A stretch of DNA of 36,704 nt from Paracoccus sp. (in: a-proteobacteria) (GCF_030538655.1 NZ_JAUNTO010000025.1:1-36704); one strand, 5' to 3'; shown: positions 17,786 to 26,436, counted from the stretch's first letter. A program made the numbers and translations. Notes: a model not told the origin generated them from the sequence alone.

Positions 17786-19960
17786 ATGCGCCGCATCATT
17801 CAGAATTCGACCGCCCTTGCCGCCATACTGGCCATGATCGTGCCGCAGGCTGGCATGGCGGAACTGCGTATCGGCAACGATGTTGCCGCCGAACAAGGCC
17901 CGGTGCGGGCGGAACGGATGCCCGGACTGGCCGGGGTGCTGGGGCAGGAACTGGCCAACGGGCTGACGGCGGACGACCTGCAATGCGCCAGCGGCACGGA
18001 ACGCCCCTGTGACAACGCCGATACGCTGGTGACGCCCCAGGGCGTAACGGTGCAGGTGGCGGAAAACGGCAGCATCGTTCTGGCTCCGCGCGATCATCAG
18101 ATCAACATGATGGGTGAAGATGGCGCTGTCGTGCCTGCCAGCGGCGCCGCTCAGGCCGAAGCCGCCGCCATCGAGGCCGAAACCGAGGCCGCGCAGGATG
18201 CCGAACAGGCCGCCGACAAAGCCGCCCTTGCCGCAGGCGAGGTTCAGGCCGCCGCCGATGAACCCGTTTCGCCGTCACAAGACGATCTGGCCGCCGCGCT
18301 GCAAGCCGCTCAGCAGGAAACAGTCGAGGCCGCGCCCGAACCCGAACCTGAACAGCCTGAAGCCACCAGCATCGGGCAGGTGGTCGATCAGGCCACCGAT
18401 GCCGCGCGTGACACCGCCGCCGATGTGGCCGATTCCGTCGCCGATGTGGCGGGCAACGCGGCAGAGGCCACCGCAGCCGCCGCAGCAGGCCTTGCCGCCG
18501 CGCTGACCGGCGAGCAGGCGACCGCGCAGGTCGAGATAACGCCCCCCGCCGCCGATGCCACGCTGGTTCTGTCCGACAACGAAACCTCGCAGACCCGGCA
18601 ACAGCGGATGCCCCGTCTGGCCGAAGTCCTGCGGGCCGAGGTCGCCAGCGGGCTGACCGGCAGCGATCTGACCTGTGAAACAGGCGCGACACAGCCCTGC
18701 GGTGATGGTGTCGCGCTGATGACCCCCGGCGGCGTGACCGTCGAAACCGACGATCAGGGGCGGCTGATGATGGCCCCTGCCGCGCGTCAGGTTTACCGCG
18801 TGGCCGACAATGGCACGCTGCAACTGCGCGCGCCCGAGGAAGACACCCCCGAAACCGCCGCCGCCACCGAAGCCGCCTCGGAAACCGAGGCCCCCGCCGC
18901 TGTCGCGCTGAATGACGATGCCGTGGCCGACGCCCCCGCCATCGAACAGCTTGTCACCGAAGCCAACACCCGTTCATCCGGCGAGGATTTCGAATCCAGC
19001 CTGCGCGATGCCTTGGCCCAATCCGGTCAGTCATTGCAAACCGCCCCCGCCGAGGGTGGCCAGCAGGCACGCGGCAGTTCGTCCGATCTGGCCCGCGCGC
19101 TGATCTTGGGCGCAGGTGCTGTGGCCGTGGGCACCATGCTGAACAACAATCGCCAGGTCGCCCTGTCCACCGATGACCGCGTGGTTGTGACCCGCGCCGA
19201 CGGCAGCCAAGAGGTCATCAAGGACGAAGTGGCCCTGCTGCGCCAACCCGGCAGCACCGTCACCACCGAAAACTTCGATGACGGGTCGTCGCGCACCATC
19301 GTCACCCGCGAAGACGGCAGCCGCGTCGTCACCATCCGCGACGCCAATCTGCGCGTGCTGCGCCGCACGCTGATTTCAGCTGACGGCACCCGTACGCAGC
19401 TGATCGACGACACCGCCGATGTGACGCCGGTGGATGTCGGCGCCCTGCCCCCGCCCGCGCGCCCGGTGCCCGTCACCAATCCGACCAGCGAAGAACAGCT
19501 GCGCGCCGCGCTGGCCGCCGAAACGCAGGCGAACCGCCGCTTTACCCTTGGCCAGATCCGCAACATCCCCGAGGTGCGGGCGCTGGTCGCCCCGGTCGAT
19601 GTCGCCGCGATCACCTTTGACACCGGATCGGCCGCGATCAAGCCCGATCAGGCACGGCAACTGGCGACGCTGGGCAAGGTCATCTCGGACGCCGTGCGCG
19701 CCAACCCGCGCGAGATCTTTATGATCGAAGGCCACACCGACACCGTAGGGGCCGAGGCGATGAACCTTGCCCTGTCTGACCGCCGGGCGGAATCGGTGGC
19801 CCTTGCGCTGACCGAATATTTCCAGGTGCCGCCGGAAAACATGGTGGTGCAGGGTTATGGCGAACGGTTCCTGAAAATCCGCGCCGAGGGCGACATCCGC
19901 GAAAACCGCCGCGCCTCGGTCCGCCGGATCACCGACCTGCTGCAAACCGCGTCGAACTGA
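17786..19960 (+). CDS. OmpA-family envelope protein with duplicated Cys-containing module
   Basis: The protein has 724 residues from ATG 17786, chosen for AAAGGA upstream and the signal peptide it gives (MRRIIQNSTALAAILAM, cleavage after about residue 25). Two modules of 58 residues align without a gap: 44-101 and 274-331. Both begin RMP.LA.VL and each holds two Cys eight residues apart (67/75 and 297/305). Between them is a long Ala/Glu-rich, probably extended or coiled-coil stretch. A short hydrophobic segment lies at about 437-451. The OmpA C-terminal peptidoglycan-binding domain spans about 600-724 (GHTDTVGAEAMNLALSDRRA, then ENRRASVRRI). It probably links the outer envelope to peptidoglycan. 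Confidence 0.9.
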   Translation: MRRIIQNSTALAAILAMIVPQAGMAELRIGNDVAAEQGPVRAERMPGLAGVLGQELANGLTADDLQCASGTERPCDNADTLVTPQGVTVQVAENGSIVLAPRDHQINMMGEDGAVVPASGAAQAEAAAIEAETEAAQDAEQAADKAALAAGEVQAAADEPVSPSQDDLAAALQAAQQETVEAAPEPEPEQPEATSIGQVVDQATDAARDTAADVADSVADVAGNAAEATAAAAAGLAAALTGEQATAQVEITPPAADATLVLSDNETSQTRQQRMPRLAEVLRAEVASGLTGSDLTCETGATQPCGDGVALMTPGGVTVETDDQGRLMMAPAARQVYRVADNGTLQLRAPEEDTPETAAATEAASETEAPAAVALNDDAVADAPAIEQLVTEANTRSSGEDFESSLRDALAQSGQSLQTAPAEGGQQARGSSSDLARALILGAGAVAVGTMLNNNRQVALSTDDRVVVTRADGSQEVIKDEVALLRQPGSTVTTENFDDGSSRTIVTREDGSRVVTIRDANLRVLRRTLISADGTRTQLIDDTADVTPVDVGALPPPARPVPVTNPTSEEQLRAALAAETQANRRFTLGQIRNIPEVRALVAPVDVAAITFDTGSAAIKPDQARQLATLGKVISDAVRANPREIFMIEGHTDTVGAEAMNLALSDRRAESVALALTEYFQVPPENMVVQGYGERFLKIRAEGDIRENRRASVRRITDLLQTASN

Positions 19961-19976
19961 TCGCCCCGGAAATGGT

Positions 19977-20010
19977 GAAGGGCCAGAGGTAAACTCTGGC
20001 CCTTCGTGTC
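19977..20010 (+). terminator. Intrinsic terminator after the OmpA-family gene
   Basis: A perfect 12-bp stem (GAAGGGCCAGAG at 19977-19988 with CTCTGGCCCTTC at 19994-20005) and a 5-nt loop, 16 nt after the stop codon. No long T-run follows (GTGTC), so termination may be only moderate. It lies between convergent genes and could act in both directions. Confidence 0.75.
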
Positions 20011-20044
20011 GCGCCAACCCTCCCGGCCCGGTGGGGCCGTCCCC

Positions 20045-20500
20045 CTAAAGATGGCGCGGAAACTCGATCTTGGGGCAGCGGTCCTGAATTACGGTCAACC
20101 CGGCATCACGGGCACGCTGCGCCGCCGCATCGTCGCGCACACCGATCTGGGTCCAGATCACCCGCAGATCGGACAGATGCGCCATCGCCTCGTCCACGAT
20201 CGCCGCAACCGCGTCAGAGCGGCGGAAAATATCCACCATCTGCACCTCGGCATCCGCCGGAATCGCGGCCAGATCGGGATAAACCGTTTCATTCAGAATC
20301 GTGGCGCCCGCATGGCCGGGGTTCACCGGGATCACCCGCATGCCGCAGGATTGCAGATAACGCGCCACACCCCAGGACGGGCGGTCGGCATTCGGCGAAA
20401 GACCGACAACGGCCACCACCTTCACCTGCCGCGCGATCTGCGCGATGACGGCATCTTCTTCGGATGTATCCTCAGGCTGCAAAAGAATTGCACCGGACAT
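20045..20500 (-). CDS. CoA-binding domain protein (YccU-like)
   Basis: A 151-residue protein with a Rossmann-type CoA-binding fold: VKVVAVVGLSPNADRPSWGV at about residues 26-45 is the glycine-rich nucleotide loop. VIPVNPGHAG and VDIFRRSDAV are further conserved blocks. Members of this small family (E. coli YccU) bind CoA but have no defined reaction. The start ATG 20500 is preceded by GAGGTGG. It is downstream of the YHS gene on the same strand but separated by a terminator. Confidence 0.88.
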   Translation of the reverse strand: MSGAILLQPEDTSEEDAVIAQIARQVKVVAVVGLSPNADRPSWGVARYLQSCGMRVIPVNPGHAGATILNETVYPDLAAIPADAEVQMVDIFRRSDAVAAIVDEAMAHLSDLRVIWTQIGVRDDAAAQRARDAGLTVIQDRCPKIEFPRHL

Positions 20501-20537
20501 AACCACCTCGTCCCAAATTCCGGGCAATCTGCCACAG

Positions 20538-20567
20538 AAAAAGCGCCCGGTCCAGAAGGCCGGGCGC
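20538..20567 (-). terminator. Intrinsic terminator on the minus strand
   Basis: Read on the minus strand, GCGCCCGG (20567-20560) pairs with CCGGGCGC (20550-20543) around a 9-nt loop. TTTTT (20542-20538) follows directly. It would terminate transcription from the YHS-domain gene about 140 nt upstream, separating it from the CoA-binding gene. Confidence 0.8.
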
Positions 20568-20703
20568 AAGTCGCGGAACGAGGGACAGTGATCCGAACAT
20601 GACCGTTCCGGGGCCATGTTCAGTCAATCAAATGGTTATACCGGGGATAAAGTTCCATAGCCTTCGCGAAAACGTGACTTTTTCCTGCCGGGCTGGCGCC
20701 TGG

Positions 20704-21138
20704 TCAGTTGTCCAAAGCGGCGAAATTCCGGCGCGCATCGTTCAGCACATCACGTGGCGCCGTCATCAGCATATGCCGGGCCGAATCGGATCGGGTCAGA
20801 TACAGCCTTTCGCCGATCACGACGAAAAAGCGCGGATCGCCCTTTTCCTCGCGCCCGTCGGACAGGGCAACAGGGCACAGCCCACCGAAACCGGGCGCAT
20901 AGGCGCGCGGGTTCGCCTCGAACGCCAGCCGGTGCTGATCGTTGGCGAACATCCACAAATGCCCCTTCCAGATGGTGTGAATATCGGCACGCCCCGGCAC
21001 CGCGCGCCCCTGATCCTGAAACCCGACCGGATCATAGCCTTCAAGCGCCCAGTCCTGCGCGGCGGCGGCACCCGCCAGACAGGTGGTCACGGCGGCAAAA
21101 GCGATGGACAGGGCGGATCGGAAAATCGGTCGGATCAT
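20704..21138 (-). CDS. Secreted YHS-domain protein
   Basis: A 144-residue protein with a signal peptide (SALSIAFAAVTTCLAGAAAAQ; cleavage after AAA about residue 27). A YHS-type domain follows: WALEGYDPVGFQDQGRAVPG, IHTIWKGHLWMFANDQHRLA and FEANPRAYAPGFGGLCPVAL. YHS domains occur in copper/metal-related and P-type ATPase-associated proteins, and periplasmic single-domain versions like this one are common in alphaproteobacteria with unknown role. One Cys (GGLCPVA) is conserved in that subgroup as I recall it. Confidence 0.85.
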   Translation of the reverse strand: MIRPIFRSALSIAFAAVTTCLAGAAAAQDWALEGYDPVGFQDQGRAVPGRADIHTIWKGHLWMFANDQHRLAFEANPRAYAPGFGGLCPVALSDGREEKGDPRFFVVIGERLYLTRSDSARHMLMTAPRDVLNDARRNFAALDN

Positions 21139-21255
21139 GGCAGAGCTTGACGGCTTGGCTGGGGCGGACCCTTATCATCTGGCAGCAGGCAGACGGATTC
21201 TCAACGCATGGCCGCAAGGTTTCGCATAATAGTGAAAAAGCGTGTCCCGCCTGCC

Positions 21256-22059
21256 TCAGCCCTGCGTCGCGGCATACAGCGAAATCGCCGCCGCATTCGA
21301 CACATTCAGCGACCCGAAATCGGCTGCAAAGGGGATGCGCACCACATGATCGCACAGCGACAGAGTGCGCGCCCGCATCCCCGGCCCCTCGGACCCCAGC
21401 ACCAGACAGATCGCCCGCCCCGGCAGATCGGCCAGCACATCGGGCAGGGTCGCCTCGCCCGTGCCATCCAGGCCGATCAGGATAAAGCCCATCTCGCGCA
21501 GGGAAATCAGCGCATCGGCCAGGTTCGGCACCCGCAGATAGGGCTGGCGCTCCAACGCGCCGGATGCCGTCTTGGCCAAGGCCCCGGTTTCCGGCGCAGA
21601 GTGGCGGGCGGGGGCAATCACGGCGCGCGCGCCGAATACCTCGGCACTGCGCAGGATCGCGCCGACATTATGCGGATCGCTTACCCGGTCCAGCGCCACG
21701 ACCAGCGGCCGGGCCGCGCCGGGCACATCGCGCAGCGCCACCTCGGAAAGACTGCCCCAACGCAGCGGTTTCACCTCGATCGCAGCGCCTTGATGCACGC
21801 TTTCCTCGGCAATCGGCACGGTCTTGGTAAAGACGCGCGGATCGACGATCTCGGCCTCCATCCCAAGGTTTACGCCCAGCCGGTCGGCGGCATTGCGCGT
21901 CAGCACCAGTCGCAACTTGTCCCGCGCCGGATTGGCCAGCGCATCGCGCACCGCATGAAGCCCGAACAGCCAGATCGTTTCCGCCGCCGCAGCCCGCCGC
22001 GCGCGTTCTTTGTCGATCACCCAAGCCGGCTTGCGCGCGCCACCTTTGCTGTCTGCCAT
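21256..22059 (-). CDS. rlmB: 23S rRNA 2'-O-methyltransferase, RlmB/TrmH (SpoU) family
   Basis: A 267-residue SpoU-class knot methyltransferase, probably methylating G2251 of 23S rRNA with SAM. The N-terminal substrate-binding domain (ETIWLFGLHAVRDALANP) is followed by motif 1 VVALDRVSDPHNVGAILRSA, motif 2 ICLVLGSEGPGMRARTL and motif 3 IPFAADFGSLNVSNAAAISL. The start ATG 22059 is taken because AAGGAAAGGA lies just upstream and it gives the family's usual length; the frame stays open further upstream without homology. No tRNA gene was seen beside it. Confidence 0.93.
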   Translation of the reverse strand: MADSKGGARKPAWVIDKERARRAAAAETIWLFGLHAVRDALANPARDKLRLVLTRNAADRLGVNLGMEAEIVDPRVFTKTVPIAEESVHQGAAIEVKPLRWGSLSEVALRDVPGAARPLVVALDRVSDPHNVGAILRSAEVFGARAVIAPARHSAPETGALAKTASGALERQPYLRVPNLADALISLREMGFILIGLDGTGEATLPDVLADLPGRAICLVLGSEGPGMRARTLSLCDHVVRIPFAADFGSLNVSNAAAISLYAATQG

Positions 22060-22324
22060 CGGCTTTCCTTTCCTTCTGCCCGGCTGTTGTGCGGCGGATC
22101 GGCAGGCAATGGCAAGGGCACGCGCCACCACCCGCGCCGCACAGACATCTTTCACCGCGCCCCAAAGTGCGCATTTGGGCAAACGGCACGCCCGCCAGCC
22201 GCCGCTTTTCCCCGGCACCGCTCTGACAGGCGGCCCCGGCATCCTGCTTGCCCAAGGCTCTGTCTCGGTTGGGCATCTGATCGGTTTTATTCTGCACGAT
22301 TCCAGCCGCATTTTGCAAAGGCCC

Positions 22325-22472
22325 CTACCCCGTAAAGCAAAACTCACTCTCCTTCAGGAAGGCTGACCTTTCGTAGCCCGTTGCACGTCTGACGACAGCC
22401 CTTGGCATAGCGCCACAAGCTTTCGATCCCGTTAACATCGCCATTTTTCTGAACACTGGCACATTTGTTCAT
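22325..22472 (-). pseudogene. Remnant of an IS1595-family (ISXO2-like) transposase, 3' end
   Basis: The minus strand from ATG 22472 reads NGDVNGIESLWRYAKG and then CNGLRK before stopping at 22344. In a second frame the same DNA continues SAFLKESEFCF and stops at 22325. Together these match the conserved C-terminal pattern of IS1595 transposases (NGIE.fW.yAK...fnG....f.LkE.EfRFN). The two parts are joined only by a frameshift, and the rest of the transposase is absent, so this is a decayed fragment. No terminal inverted repeats were identified. Confidence 0.65.
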
Positions 22473-22755
22473 GCCGTGACGGCGCGAAAGCCAGCCTCGA
22501 TCAGAGTTGTCATCGCCTGTGGCTCCGCCGGGCAGACAATGTGAATACGCCCCTCATCAACAGGAAAGGCATTGATAAAGAAAAATTTTTACAATCCGCC
22601 GACGCCCCGCCCCGTTCAAGGATGCCCAGGACAGGGGGGCGGCACCGCTCTGCCCATGGCGGCGGCCCTTGCTTTCTGTTTGTCTGAAAGACGCGCCTCG
22701 GGGCAGATCGCGCGCAACCACAACCTGCCCGGACTCAGCCCGCAACGCGCGCTGC

Positions 22756-22807
22756 CTGTGTACAGCTTGTGTACAGCCTGTGCACAGGTGGTGCACAGGC
22801 TGTGCCG
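22756..22807. repeat. Phased tandem array of 11-bp palindromic units
   Basis: Units begin at 22756, 22767, 22778, 22789 and 22800, an exact 11-bp period: CTGTGTACAG, TTGTGTACAG, CTGTGCACAG, TGGTGCACAG and a partial CTGTGCCG. The third is a perfect palindrome and the others are near-palindromes. A period of about one helical turn puts all sites on one face of the DNA. The array ends 115 nt before the ispH start. It does not match the DnaA box, parS or any operator I know. Confidence 0.8.
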
Positions 22808-22922
22808 CCGAAAACTCAATAAACGCTGGCGTTTTTGCGCAAGTGTTGCGCCGCCGTGCATCGCGCAACGCGCGCAGGCTGTTGCGCTGGACTGTCGCGC
22901 CGCTTCGCGCTAGGCCACAGCC

Positions 22923-23879
22923 ATGGAACACGCAAAGCCCCCTCTGACCCTGTATCTGGCCGCGCCGCGCGGATTTTGCGCCGGTGTGGACCGCGCGATC
23001 AAGATCGTCGAACTGGCGCTGCAAAAATGGGGCGCACCCGTCTTTGTCCGGCACGAGATCGTGCATAACAAATATGTGGTTGATTCTCTTCGTGAAAAAG
23101 GCGCTGTCTTTGTCGAGGAACTGGATGAATGCCCCGATGACCGCCCGGTGATCTTTTCGGCCCATGGTGTGCCGAAATCCGTCCCGGCCGAGGCGCGGCG
23201 ACGCGATATGGTATTCGTCGATGCCACCTGCCCGCTGGTCTCCAAGGTCCATGTCGAGGCTGAACGCCATCATGCCGAAGGGCTGCAAATGGTGATGATC
23301 GGCCACGAAGGCCACCCGGAAGTCCTTGGAACAATGGGGCAATTACCTGAAGGCGAGGTTATTTTGGTGGAAACCGTCGCCGATGTGGCCACGATCACAC
23401 CACGCGATCCGGCGCGGCTGGCCTATATCACCCAGACCACGCTTTCGGTCGATGACACCGCCGAAATCGTGGCCGCCTTGCAGGCGCGCTTTCCAGCGAT
23501 CATCGGCCCCGCGAAAGAGGACATCTGCTATGCCACCACCAACCGTCAGGCTGCCGTCAAGGCGATTGCGGGGCAGATCGACGCATTACTGGTGATCGGG
23601 GCGCCGAACTCCAGCAATTCCAAACGCTTGGTCGAGGTGGGCCGCGCCGCCGGCTGCGCCTATTCGCAACTGGTGATGCGCGCCGATGCCATCGACTGGC
23701 GCGCCATCCAGGGCGCGCGCGCGGTCGGCGTGACCGCCGGTGCCAGTGCCCCCGAAGTGCTGGTGAACGAGGTTATCGACGCCTTTCGCGACCGTTATGA
23801 CCTGATCGTGGAAGTAGTGGAAACCGCGCAGGAACGGGTCGAATTCAAAGTGCCGCGGGTTCTGCGTGAAACGGTGTGA
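22923..23879 (+). CDS. ispH: 4-hydroxy-3-methylbut-2-enyl diphosphate reductase
   Basis: The last enzyme of the MEP isoprenoid pathway, a [4Fe-4S] protein converting HMBPP to IPP and DMAPP. It has 318 residues. The cluster ligands are C19 ([11 protein letters not shown]), C103 ([11 protein letters not shown]) and C202 ([11 protein letters not shown]). The TNRQ motif, the His residues of FSAHGV and the [14 protein letters not shown] block complete the active site. ATG 22923 lacks a strong Shine-Dalgarno sequence. A large gene-poor region lies upstream, and the intergenic repeat element starts at its stop codon. Confidence 0.96.
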   Translation: MEHAKPPLTLYLAAPRGFCAGVDRAIKIVELALQKWGAPVFVRHEIVHNKYVVDSLREKGAVFVEELDECPDDRPVIFSAHGVPKSVPAEARRRDMVFVDATCPLVSKVHVEAERHHAEGLQMVMIGHEGHPEVLGTMGQLPEGEVILVETVADVATITPRDPARLAYITQTTLSVDDTAEIVAALQARFPAIIGPAKEDICYATTNRQAAVKAIAGQIDALLVIGAPNSSNSKRLVEVGRAAGCAYSQLVMRADAIDWRAIQGARAVGVTAGASAPEVLVNEVIDAFRDRYDLIVEVVETAQERVEFKVPRVLRETV

Positions 23880-23934
23880 CCGGGGGCGCTTCGCCCCCCG
23901 GACCCCCAGAGGATATTTATGGACAGAAGATGCC
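23880..23934 (+). repeat. Intergenic hairpin/AT repeat element, copy 2
   Basis: Directly after the ispH stop a strong hairpin (stem CGGGGGGCG/CGCCCCCG-like around CTTCG, about 23880-23901) is followed by ACCCCCA and the 26-nt arm at 23909-23934, beginning GAGGATATTTATGGACAGAA. The arm differs at one position from the arm of copy 1. It carries a GGACAG that can serve as the ribosome-binding site and overlaps the start region of the downstream GST gene. The hairpin probably terminates or protects the ispH transcript. Confidence 0.75.
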
Positions 23935-23935
23935 C

Positions 23936-24541
23936 ATGACACTGTATTCGATGCCTTCTTCCGGCAACAGTTACAAGGTTCGGCTTTTGCTGGCGTTGCT
24001 GGGAAAGCGCGTTGAAATTGTTGATGTCGAGGATGCCTCGCCCGAATTGCAGGCCGCCAAAGAGGCCGGCACATTGCCGTTCGGCAAGGCTCCGGTGCTG
24101 GAGCTGGATAACGGGCGGCGCCTGGCGGAGTCGAATGCGATCCTGTGCTGGCTGGCGGATGGCAGCGATTTTGTGCCTGCCGCTCCCTTTGACCGCGCGC
24201 AGATGCTGTCCTGGATGTTCTGGGAGCAAAACCAGCATGAGGGCGTGATCGCCGTTCGTGGGGCGCTGAATTACTATCCATCAAGGGCACATCTTGCGAC
24301 GCCAGAGCGCATGGCTGAATTGCTGGAGCGCGGTCACGCCTTGCTGGCGCTGATGGAGGCACGGCTGGCCGCGCATGACTGGCTGGTGGGGGATGCTGTC
24401 TCGCTGGCCGATATTTGTCTTTACGCGTATACACATACGGCGGGCAGCCGGGGCGGGTTCGATATAACACGCTTTCCGGGGATGAGCCGCTGGCTGGATC
24501 GTGTGACCGCACTGTCGGGTTATGTGGGGCTGGATGCCTGA
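23936..24541 (+). CDS. Glutathione S-transferase family protein
   Basis: The protein has 201 residues from ATG 23936 ([17 protein letters not shown]). An ATG two codons earlier is possible but too close to the GGACAG ribosome-binding site. The N-terminal thioredoxin-like domain has [13 protein letters not shown], the cis-Pro segment [11 protein letters not shown] and [12 protein letters not shown] (glutathione-binding ES). A helical C-terminal domain includes [20 protein letters not shown]. Substrate unknown. It overlaps rnhA by 8 nt, so GST, rnhA and the TRIC gene form an operon. Confidence 0.92.
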   Translation: MTLYSMPSSGNSYKVRLLLALLGKRVEIVDVEDASPELQAAKEAGTLPFGKAPVLELDNGRRLAESNAILCWLADGSDFVPAAPFDRAQMLSWMFWEQNQHEGVIAVRGALNYYPSRAHLATPERMAELLERGHALLALMEARLAAHDWLVGDAVSLADICLYAYTHTAGSRGGFDITRFPGMSRWLDRVTALSGYVGLDA

Positions 24542-24983
24542 TCTTTTCGCCTGGACCGATGGCGCGTGCAGCGGCAATCCCGGCCCCGGCGGCTGGGGCG
24601 TTTTGATGCGCGCCATGGATGGGGAAACCATCATCAAAGAGCGCGAGTTGCAGGGCGGCGAAGCTGACACCACCAACAACCGCATGGAGCTGATGGCCGC
24701 GATTTCCGCGCTTGAGGCGCTGACGCGCCCCGCCAGCATCGTCATCACCACCGATAGCGCCTATGTGAAAAACGGCGTCACCCAGTGGATTCATAGCTGG
24801 AAGCGCAATGGCTGGCGCACCGCCGACAAAAAGCCGGTCAAGAATGTCGAGCTGTGGCAGCGGCTGGATACGGCGCAGGCGCGGCATCAGGTGGAATGGC
24901 GCTGGATCAAGGGCCACGCCGGTCACGCAGAAAACGAACGCGCCGACGAACTGGCCCGCGCCGGGATGGAGCCGTTCAAATGA
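24534..24983 (+). CDS. rnhA: Ribonuclease HI
   Basis: A 149-residue enzyme that cleaves the RNA strand of RNA-DNA hybrids. The catalytic carboxylates are D9 ([17 protein letters not shown]), E52 ([10 protein letters not shown]), D74 ([11 protein letters not shown]) and D138 ([11 protein letters not shown]), with H128 in the flexible loop. ATG 24534 lies inside the end of the GST gene. Its stop overlaps the ATG of the TRIC gene (ATGA). Confidence 0.96.
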   Translation: MPDLFAWTDGACSGNPGPGGWGVLMRAMDGETIIKERELQGGEADTTNNRMELMAAISALEALTRPASIVITTDSAYVKNGVTQWIHSWKRNGWRTADKKPVKNVELWQRLDTAQARHQVEWRWIKGHAGHAENERADELARAGMEPFK

Positions 24984-25615
24984 CGCTGGCGGCGCTGGTG
25001 CTGGCGCTGGACTACGCCTCGGCGCTGATCTTTGCGCTGACCGGGGCGCTGGTGGCCAGCCGCAAGCAGTTGGACCTGACCGGGTTTGTGTTCATGGCGG
25101 CGCTGACGGCAGTTGGCGGCGGCACGCTGCGCGACCTGCTGCTGGATCGTGCGCCGCTGGTCTGGGTGGCGCGGCCCTCGCTGATCGTGATGGCGGCGGT
25201 TGCGGCGGTCATCGTGTTCTGGACGGCGCATCTGCTGGAAAGCCGGGCGCGCGCCCTGTTGTGGCTGGATGCCTTTGCGCTGGCGATTGCGGTGCCGGCC
25301 GGGGTCGGGGTTGCGATGGGGGTTGGCGTGTCACCGGTCATCGTGGTGCTGATGGGGATCGCCACGGGCACTTTTGGCGGGCTGATGCGCGATGTGGTCG
25401 GCAACGAAGTGCCGATGATCTTTCGTCAGGGCGAGTTGTATATCACCGCAGCCTTTGGCGGCGCGCTGACGGCGGTGCTGCTGGTCTGGCTGGGCCTGCC
25501 GCAGCCCGCCGCGCTGCTGGCCTGTGCAGCGGTCGTGTTGGCGCTGCGGATTGGCAGTATGGTGTGGGGCTGGGCCTTGCCGCTGTATAAGCCAAGGCCG
25601 CCGCGCCAGCCCTAG
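24980..25615 (+). CDS. TRIC-type (UPF0126/YicG) membrane channel family protein
   Basis: A 211-residue, very hydrophobic protein with about seven transmembrane helices in two homologous halves. Each half carries a glycine-rich signature: [20 protein letters not shown] in the first and [19 protein letters not shown] in the second. This is the bacterial TRIC cation-channel (formerly UPF0126) family. Bacterial members are potassium-permeable trimeric channels, with unclear physiology. It starts at ATG 24980, overlapping the rnhA stop. It converges on the VOC gene with 10 nt between stops. Confidence 0.9.
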   Translation: MTLAALVLALDYASALIFALTGALVASRKQLDLTGFVFMAALTAVGGGTLRDLLLDRAPLVWVARPSLIVMAAVAAVIVFWTAHLLESRARALLWLDAFALAIAVPAGVGVAMGVGVSPVIVVLMGIATGTFGGLMRDVVGNEVPMIFRQGELYITAAFGGALTAVLLVWLGLPQPAALLACAAVVLALRIGSMVWGWALPLYKPRPPRQP

Positions 25616-25625
25616 GCTGTGAACA

Positions 25626-25961
25626 TCAGGCCGGGGTCCAGACCGCCATTTCGGTGCCGCCCGGTTCGCGGAACTGAAACCGCCGCCCGCCGGGAAAATC
25701 GAATATCTCGCGCGTGATTTCGGCCCCGGCGGCGGTGATGCGGTCATAGGCGGCCTGAAGATCGTCAGTTTTCAGGATAATCAGCGGCGCGGCATGGGCG
25801 GCGCATTCGACCCCTCCGCCAATTCCGGCGCCCTGAATATCGCGATAATCCGGGCCGTAATCGACGAAATCCCAGCCAAAGGCGCGGGCCATGAAATCCT
25901 GCGTTGCCGACAGATCGGGGCTGTAGAACTCGACGTAATCAATCTGCAAAGGGGGCGTCAT
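25626..25961 (-). CDS. VOC-family (glyoxalase/bleomycin-resistance-like) protein
   Basis: A 111-residue protein with two beta-alpha-beta-beta-beta units: IDYVEFYSPDLSATQDFMAR at the N-terminus and LIILKTDDLQAAYDRITAAG, then FQFREPGGTEMAVWTP. The C-terminal REPGGTEMAVW holds the usual metal-site Glu. The reaction is unknown. ATG 25961 follows AAAGGAACC, which supports this start over an upstream ATG at 25976. It is the last gene of the SDR-globin-VOC unit. Confidence 0.88.
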   Translation of the reverse strand: MTPPLQIDYVEFYSPDLSATQDFMARAFGWDFVDYGPDYRDIQGAGIGGGVECAAHAAPLIILKTDDLQAAYDRITAAGAEITREIFDFPGGRRFQFREPGGTEMAVWTPA

Positions 25962-25972
25962 AAAGGTTCCTT

Positions 25973-26392
25973 TCATCGCAGGACAGGTGGCCCCGGCACG
26001 CGGTCGCGCAGATCCTGCACGCCCATGCGCAACCCCGCCCCGATGCGGTGCGCCAAAGCCGACCAAGCGGCGGCAGGTTCAGGCGGCAATGTGCGCCGCA
26101 GGGTTTCGTCGAACAGCGCCAACCACGGAGTAAAATGATCGGCCCGCACATCTCCGGCCGCCATATGAACACGCATCGGGTTGCCGTCATAGCCGCGTTC
26201 ATATCGGATAGCGTTGCGCCAGAAGGCGGCGATCTTGGCCTCGTGTTCGGGCCAGTCGTGGACATGGCGGCTGAACACCGGGCCAAGCACTTCATGCCGA
26301 CGGATCGCGGCATAAAATACCGCCACAACGCGGTCGATCTGTTCAGGCGAAACGTCAAAGCGCGGCGGGATCATGGCACCATGATGGACCAT
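25973..26392 (-). CDS. Group III truncated haemoglobin
   Basis: The protein has 139 residues from ATG 26392 (MVHHGAMIPPRFDV), preceded by GGTGAG; an ATG at 26374 is possible. The pattern PPRFDVSPEQIDRVVAVFYA, FWRNAIRYERGYDGNPMRVH and DHFTPWLALFDETLR is that of the group III (P-type) truncated globins. His76 in PMRVH is the likely proximal haem ligand by analogy. These bind O2 or NO; roles suggested elsewhere include NO detoxification. It sits in a probable operon with the SDR and VOC genes. Confidence 0.88.
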   Translation of the reverse strand: MVHHGAMIPPRFDVSPEQIDRVVAVFYAAIRRHEVLGPVFSRHVHDWPEHEAKIAAFWRNAIRYERGYDGNPMRVHMAAGDVRADHFTPWLALFDETLRRTLPPEPAAAWSALAHRIGAGLRMGVQDLRDRVPGPPVLR

Positions 26393-26436
26393 GCTCACCC
26401 GCCGGGCAAGTCGCGGCACGATGCGCCGCGGCGCGC

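Larger units (their letters stand above)
22060..22922. other. Gene-poor 863-bp gap between rlmB and ispH
   Basis: The gap holds a decayed IS1595-type transposase end (22325-22472) and the 11-bp phased repeat array (22756-22807). Open frames on both strands here have no recognisable domain and look like random GC-rich frames. One minus-strand stretch ending at 22469 (translating to EGRIHIVCPAEPQAMTTLIE and on to a stop) looks slightly protein-like but is only about 38 codons, and I do not recognise it. No tRNA or RNA gene was found on either strand by eye. Confidence 0.6.

Noticed and set aside
22060-22340. tRNA gene expected next to rlmB
   Set aside because: I looked for a tRNA-Tyr-like sequence on both strands near rlmB and saw no T-loop, anticodon arm or CCA end.
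22756-22807. The 11-bp array as DnaA boxes or a CRISPR-like array
   Set aside because: The unit TGTGYACAG does not match the DnaA box (TTATCCACA type), and there are no spacers, so neither explanation holds.
22572-22913. 113-codon plus-strand frame in the gap before ispH
   Set aside because: The translation is Cys/Arg/Ala-rich without motif, includes the 11-bp repeats, and lacks a ribosome-binding site; treated as non-coding.
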